Source: Acidobacteriaceae bacterium
GTDB lineage: Bacteria; Acidobacteriota; Terriglobia; Bryobacterales; Bryobacteraceae
DNA length: 7,672 nucleotides
Assembly (NCBI GenBank): GCA_019246575.1
Contig: JAFAQG010000504.1
Span: 1 to 7,672, forward strand
Reading direction: 5' to 3'
The translations under genes and the position numbers were made by a program. The first letter of the stretch is position 1, and each line of letters opens with the position of its first letter. The notes below the pieces were generated by a model that had not been told where the DNA came from, searched no databases, and saw only the letters and a program-made list of their open reading frames with translations. Positions 3,854 through 7,672 of the stretch are shown here, piece after piece.

Positions 3854-5827
3854 ACGTCGATCAAAGGGCCGATAGCCGTCGACACCGGCGGCACGTTCAC
3901 AGATTGCGCGTATTGGTCGGGCGACGAACTCGCGGTCCTGAAACTTCCATCGACTGCGGCGCATCCCGAGCGCGCCGTTCTCGAGGCAATTCGAAATATT
4001 GCGACGGCGCACACGAGTGAAGTGCGGCACGGCACTACCGTCGGCACAAACACGCTGCTCGAGCGCAAAGGCGCACGTGTCGCATTCGTCACGACAGAAG
4101 GGTTGGAAGACACGATCGAGATCGGGCGGCAGGCACGCGGGAAGCTGTACGACTGGTTCTGGATGAAGGAGCCGCCGCTTGTGCCTGAGCAAATGCGGTT
4201 CGGAGTTCCCGAACGCATCGCATCGGACGGGTCGGTCGTTCGCGCTCTCGATTCTGCAGCGCTCGTTCGATTGAAAGAACAAGTGGCGGCGCGGCAGCCG
4301 GAGGCGATTGCTGTATCGCTGCTGTTCTCGTTTGCTAATCCGGAGCACGAGCGCGCGGTTGTGGCGGCGCTGGAGGATCTGCAGATCCCTGTCTCGGCTT
4401 CCATTGAATTGCTGCCGGAGTTCCGAGAATACGAGCGGGGTTCGACGGTTCTGATCAACGCTTACCTGACGCCCGGGGTGCGCGGATACCTCGAGCGGCT
4501 GGACAGTTCGTTGCGCATTCAAGGATTGCGGTTGAGCATCATGCAATCGTCCGGCGGCATTCTTCCTGCGGCAGTCGCGGCACGCGAACCGGTTCGTACG
4601 ATCCTTTCGGGACCTGCGGGCGGAGTGGTTGGCGCTGTGGCAGTGGGACGCCCGGCCGGGTTCTCCCGGATTCTCTCGTTCGACATGGGAGGCACGTCGA
4701 CGGACGTTGCTCTTATGGATGCCGATGCGGGGCGGCGCACCACGACAGAGTCGCAGATTCTGGGTATGCCGGTCGCAGTGCCGATGCTCGACATCCATAC
4801 GGTGGGCGCCGGCGGCGGATCGCTGGCGAGCTTCGATCGCGCGGGCGCGTTGAGAGTGGGACCGCAGTCGGCGGGCGCAGATCCTGGGCCGATCTGCTAC
4901 GGAAATGGAGAGCAACCTACCGTAACGGACGCAAATCTCGTTTTGGGCCGGCTGGACGCGGAACATTTCCTGAGCGGGGGCATGCGTCTCGACGAGCAGC
5001 GTGCAAGAGATTTTCTCGAGCGCGCCAAAGGCAGCTTGCCCACCGTAGAGGCATTCGCAGAGGGCGTGATACGGGTGGCTGACGCCCATATGGAACGCGC
5101 GTTGCGCAGAATTTCGATTCAACGAGGGTACGACCCGCGCGAGTTTGTTCTCCTGAGTTTCGGCGGGGCGGGACCGCTGCATGCCTGCGCTCTGGCGCGT
5201 GCACTCCGGATTCGAAACGTTTTGACGCCGAGACATCCGGGCGCATTGTCCGCATACGGCATTCTGGTGTCCGACGTTGTTCGGGATTATTCGCGAACGG
5301 TTATGCTTGCGCCGTGCGATCCGGCAATTGAACGACACTTCGCCGCTCTTGAAAACGCCGGTAACGAAGATATGGCGGAGCATGGGTTGCGAGCGACGCC
5401 GGTGCGCTCGATCGACATGCGATACGCGGGGCAAGGATACGAATTGAATGTCGAGTGGTCGACGAATTTTGTATCCGAGTTTCATCGATTGCACGAGCAG
5501 CGCTACGGCTACGCAGATGTCGAGCGGCCGGTTGAGATCGTGAACGCGCGGATTCGAATGATTGCCATGACGCCGAGCGTAGCCCAGAAGCGGAGCGCGT
5601 TTCGCGACGGCGATGGTAAATGCGCGGTTATAAAGCACAAACAGGTGTACGTAGACGGTGAATGGCGCGAAGCGAGGGTGTACGGCCGCGCTCGGCTTTG
5701 CGCGGGCGATCGATTGGCAGGGCCTGCGGTAGTGGTAGAGTACAGCGCGACTACATTTGTTCCGCCAGGCTCGAGGGCCAGAGTTGACGAATACGAGAAC
5801 CTGATTCTGGATGTGCGGGGGGAATAA
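3803..5827 (+). CDS. hyuA: Hydantoinase/oxoprolinase subunit A (HyuA, ATP-binding)
   Basis: This is the ATP-using subunit of a two-subunit hydantoinase/5-oxoprolinase-type enzyme, which opens a cyclic amide by phosphorylation coupled to hydrolysis. Numbering is from GTG 3803 (674 residues; family about 680-700). DTGGTFTD (27-34) and HGTTVGTNTLLE (76-87) belong to the Hydantoinase_A N-terminal domain. SGPAGGV (269-275), DMGGTSTD (294-301), HTVGAGGGS (332-340), SAGADPGP (356-363) and FGGAGPLHA (453-461) belong to the actin-like ATPase core. A C-terminal domain follows to 674. The start is uncertain: GTG 3803 is the only standard in-frame codon near but has no good Shine-Dalgarno. ATA 3851 has an ideal one and would give 658 residues starting just before KGPIAVDTGG. 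hyuB follows after one base. Acetone carboxylase or caprolactamase relatives cannot be excluded. Confidence 0.92.
   Translation: MSPSTCNIQKASRGTRITSIKGPIAVDTGGTFTDCAYWSGDELAVLKLPSTAAHPERAVLEAIRNIATAHTSEVRHGTTVGTNTLLERKGARVAFVTTEGLEDTIEIGRQARGKLYDWFWMKEPPLVPEQMRFGVPERIASDGSVVRALDSAALVRLKEQVAARQPEAIAVSLLFSFANPEHERAVVAALEDLQIPVSASIELLPEFREYERGSTVLINAYLTPGVRGYLERLDSSLRIQGLRLSIMQSSGGILPAAVAAREPVRTILSGPAGGVVGAVAVGRPAGFSRILSFDMGGTSTDVALMDADAGRRTTTESQILGMPVAVPMLDIHTVGAGGGSLASFDRAGALRVGPQSAGADPGPICYGNGEQPTVTDANLVLGRLDAEHFLSGGMRLDEQRARDFLERAKGSLPTVEAFAEGVIRVADAHMERALRRISIQRGYDPREFVLLSFGGAGPLHACALARALRIRNVLTPRHPGALSAYGILVSDVVRDYSRTVMLAPCDPAIERHFAALENAGNEDMAEHGLRATPVRSIDMRYAGQGYELNVEWSTNFVSEFHRLHEQRYGYADVERPVEIVNARIRMIAMTPSVAQKRSAFRDGDGKCAVIKHKQVYVDGEWREARVYGRARLCAGDRLAGPAVVVEYSATTFVPPGSRARVDEYENLILDVRGE
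5818..5823 (+). promoter_or_regulatory. Ribosome binding site of hyuB inside the end of hyuA
   Basis: GGGGGA in the last codons of hyuA sits five bases before GTG 5829. It supports that GTG as the hyuB start over the in-frame ATG at 5811, which has no comparable site and would overlap hyuA by 17 bases. Confidence 0.55.
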
Positions 5828-5828
5828 C

Positions 5829-7415
5829 GTGGCAACTCCCGACGCGATTGAGCTGGCGGTTTTCAAGAACGCATTTCATTCGATTGCTGAAGAGATGGGC
5901 GCGGCTCTGAGGCGGACGGCATTTTCGCCGAACATCAAGGAACGGCGCGACTACTCGAGCGCGGTGTTCGACGGCGAAGGGAATGTGATTGCGATGGGCG
6001 ACGATATGCCTGTTCATCTTGGCTCGATGCCGATGTCGGTGCGCGCCGCATTGAATGCGCTGACAATCGAGCGAGGTGATATCGCGATCCTGAACGATCC
6101 CTATGACGGCGGAACGCATCTGCCCGACATCACGCTGATCATGCCGGTGTTTGTGGATGGCATTGACAAAGCGGCGTTGTACGTCGCGAATCGCGCGCAC
6201 CACGCCGATGTTGGAGGGATGAACCCTGGCTCGATGGGGTTGTGTCGCGAGATCTGGCAGGAGGGCGTAAGAATTCCGCCTGTGAAACTCGCTGTGCGAG
6301 GTGTGATTAACCGGCCCTTGCTTTCTCTAATTTTGAACAACGTTCGGACTCCGCGGGAGCGAGAGGGCGATTTGACGGCGCAGATTGGGGCGTGCCGCAT
6401 CGGCGCAGAACGCGCGAGCGAACTGATCCAGAAACATGGGGTAGCGCGCGTTCGGGAGATTATGGCTGCTCTATTGAACCATTCCGAGCAGTTGATGCGA
6501 GCCGAGCTACGAAACTTGCCCGAGGGCGTGTTCAGAGCTGAGGATTTCCTCGATGGCGACGGAGTGAGAGAAGAGCCCGTTGGCATTCGCGTGGCGATCA
6601 AAACCGATCCAGACGCTGGCGAGATAACTATAGACTTCACGGGATCGGCAGCGCAGACGCGAGGCAGTTTGAACGCGGTGTTCGCGGTGACGTACTCGGC
6701 GGTGTTTTATGTATTGCGCTGCTTGTTGCCCGAGGAAGCCGCGCCGAGTGCCGGGCTGATGCGGCCTGTCGAGCTGACTGCGCCGGAACAAACAGTTGTC
6801 AATGCGCGCCCTCCCGCAGCGGTTGCGGGAGGGAACGTTGAAACGTCGCAGCGCATCGTCGACGTGCTGATGCGGGCGCTGTCGAAAGCGATACCCGACC
6901 GGATTCCGGCGGCGAGCTCGGGAACGATGAACAATGTGACGATCGGCGGAGTGGACCCGCGTACCGGCCGTCTTTTCGCGTACTATGAGACGATCGCCGG
7001 AGGTGCGGGTGCGACCTCGAGATCGGACGGCGTCTCGGGCGTTCACACGCACATGACAAACTCGCTCAACACGCCGGTTGAAGCGCTGGAGTATGCGTAT
7101 CCGCTGCGGGTTCGCCGATATGCATACAGGCGGGGGTCGGGCGGCTCCGGAAGATTTCGCGGCGGTGACGGACTGGTGCGTGAAGTCGAGCTGCTCGGTC
7201 CGGCACAGGTGACCATTCTCAGCGAGCGCCGCAAATTTGCACCATACGGGTTGCAGGGCGGCGCAGACGGCAACACCGGACGCAACCTGCTGATACGGTC
7301 CGATTCGCAGACGGAGCTGCCGGGCAAGTGCAATCTTGAAGTTCCCGCAGGAACGGTGGTGCGCATTGAGACACCCGGTGGAGGAGGGTGGGGTAACCGA
7401 ACCTCGAGTTCATGA
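5829..7415 (+). CDS. hyuB: Hydantoinase/oxoprolinase subunit B (HyuB)
   Basis: Partner of HyuA, with which it forms the heteromeric ATP-dependent ring-opening amidohydrolase in the cytoplasm. From GTG 5829 it has 528 residues, normal for the family. Family hallmarks are VFKNAFHSIAEEMG (11-24), NDPYDGGTHLPD (89-100), AHHADVGGMNPGS (123-135), LNNVRTP, the stretch PAAVAGGNVETSQRIVDVL, and SSGTMNNVTIGG with YYETIAGGAGA. The C-terminal TPGGGGWG is at 515-522. The Asp/His clusters at 89-100 and 123-128 are where related enzymes place metal or catalytic ligands. It starts one base after the hyuA stop and ends in an ATGA overlap with the deaminase gene, so all three should be cotranscribed. ATG 5811 is an alternative start adding six residues. 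A perfect inverted repeat lies inside it at 6809-6833. Confidence 0.92.
   Translation: MATPDAIELAVFKNAFHSIAEEMGAALRRTAFSPNIKERRDYSSAVFDGEGNVIAMGDDMPVHLGSMPMSVRAALNALTIERGDIAILNDPYDGGTHLPDITLIMPVFVDGIDKAALYVANRAHHADVGGMNPGSMGLCREIWQEGVRIPPVKLAVRGVINRPLLSLILNNVRTPREREGDLTAQIGACRIGAERASELIQKHGVARVREIMAALLNHSEQLMRAELRNLPEGVFRAEDFLDGDGVREEPVGIRVAIKTDPDAGEITIDFTGSAAQTRGSLNAVFAVTYSAVFYVLRCLLPEEAAPSAGLMRPVELTAPEQTVVNARPPAAVAGGNVETSQRIVDVLMRALSKAIPDRIPAASSGTMNNVTIGGVDPRTGRLFAYYETIAGGAGATSRSDGVSGVHTHMTNSLNTPVEALEYAYPLRVRRYAYRRGSGGSGRFRGGDGLVREVELLGPAQVTILSERRKFAPYGLQGGADGNTGRNLLIRSDSQTELPGKCNLEVPAGTVVRIETPGGGGWGNRTSSS
6809..6833. repeat. Perfect 10-bp GC-rich inverted repeat inside hyuB
   Basis: Arms CCCTCCCGCA (6809-6818) and TGCGGGAGGG (6824-6833) are exact complements around the loop GCGGT. 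They encode most of a conserved PPAAVAGG stretch, so protein conservation explains part of the pattern, but codon choice makes the pairing perfect. It would form a very stable hairpin in the hyuB mRNA. Confidence 0.6.
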
Positions 7416-7672
7416 GCGGAACTCACGAGCGGTGGTTGCAGCAGGCAGTTGCGCTAGGCGTTGAGAACGTTCGCTCGGAACGCGGTGGTCCGTTCGGCGC
7501 CGTGATCGTCAGAGATGACAGGGTACTTGCGACGGGCGTAAATCTGGTCACCGGAAGCAACGATCCGACGGCTCATGCCGAAGTGGTGGCGATACGGGCG
7601 GCGTGTCAGGCGCTTGGCAGCTTTCACCTTTCCGATTGCGACCTGTATGCAAGCTGCGAGCCGTGTCCGATG
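7412..7672 (+). CDS. Guanine-deaminase-like cytidine deaminase superfamily enzyme (partial)
   Basis: The first 87 codons of a zinc-dependent nucleobase deaminase. The right edge cuts it just after the second zinc motif. GGPFGAVIV (25-33), then NDPTAHAEV (50-58) with zinc ligand His55 and catalytic Glu57, and SCEPCPM (81-87) with zinc ligands Cys82 and Cys85, match the layout of Bacillus subtilis guanine deaminase GuaD (His53, Glu55, Cys83, Cys86). Asn44 sits where GuaD has its guanine-contacting Asn42. SCEPCPM argues against tRNA adenosine deaminase TadA, which usually has LEPCVMC. Guanine to xanthine is the likely reaction, but a related base is possible. The ATG overlaps the hyuB stop as ATGA and has no nearby Shine-Dalgarno, so translation is probably coupled to hyuB. 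Family length is about 155, so nearly half is missing. Confidence 0.85.
   Translation, partial: MSGTHERWLQQAVALGVENVRSERGGPFGAVIVRDDRVLATGVNLVTGSNDPTAHAEVVAIRAACQALGSFHLSDCDLYASCEPCPM

Noticed and set aside
3559..4458. 299-codon minus-strand frame overlapping the regulator and hyuA
   Set aside because: Ser/Arg/Thr-rich shadow of two well-supported genes, without domain similarity.
3743..5866. Very long (707-codon) open frame antisense to hyuA
   Set aside because: It is rich in Arg, His and Ser with no recognisable domain, and it mirrors the codon structure of hyuA. Long antisense frames are common opposite GC-rich genes.
6101..7052. Minus-strand frames of 179 and 181 codons inside hyuB
   Set aside because: They are shadows of hyuB, whose own frame has continuous family motifs.

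Overview
This is a bacterial chromosomal window of moderately high GC. It carries sugar kinases, a PEP-CTERM envelope protein, a degraded DUF433/nucleotidyltransferase locus, an Rcp1-type response regulator and a hydantoinase/oxoprolinase operon. PEP-CTERM sorting together with orphan Rcp-like regulators, HyuAB genes and xylulokinase/ROK kinases would fit an Acidobacteriota soil bacterium (Solibacter/Bryobacter-like). That assignment is an inference from gene content, not from a database match.

Layout. Positions 1-3800 are read leftward (minus strand) and 3803-7672 rightward (plus strand). On the minus strand, from right to left: a single-domain response regulator (3800-3363) followed by a perfect hairpin; a DUF433 ORF (3255-2941) whose 3' end runs into the remains of a nucleotidyltransferase gene (about 3021-2797); a PEP-CTERM protein (2563-1967) with a -10 box, a hairpin and a strong Shine-Dalgarno in front of it; then a ROK-family sugar kinase (1844-894) overlapping xylulokinase (897 to beyond the left edge) by an ATGA junction. 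On the plus strand: hyuA (to 5827), hyuB (5829-7415, one base after the hyuA stop) and a guanine-deaminase-like gene (from 7412, ATGA overlap with hyuB) that leaves the window on the right.

How the genes work together. ROK kinase and XylB look like a translationally coupled sugar-phosphorylation pair. HyuA and HyuB form the two-subunit ATP-dependent hydantoinase/oxoprolinase type of amidohydrolase. The tightly coupled deaminase suggests the operon degrades a nucleobase-derived ring compound. The response regulator has no kinase partner in view.

The points most worth a second look are: (i) the nucleotidyltransferase remnant, readable in several frames with three separate lesions; (ii) the hyuA start, where a well-placed Shine-Dalgarno precedes an ATA codon and the only standard start lies 48 bases further upstream, almost touching the divergent regulator; (iii) a perfect 10-bp GC-rich inverted repeat inside hyuB; and (iv) the hyuAB-deaminase operon itself. 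I did not find a convincing new defence or mobile system, RNA gene or CRISPR array.
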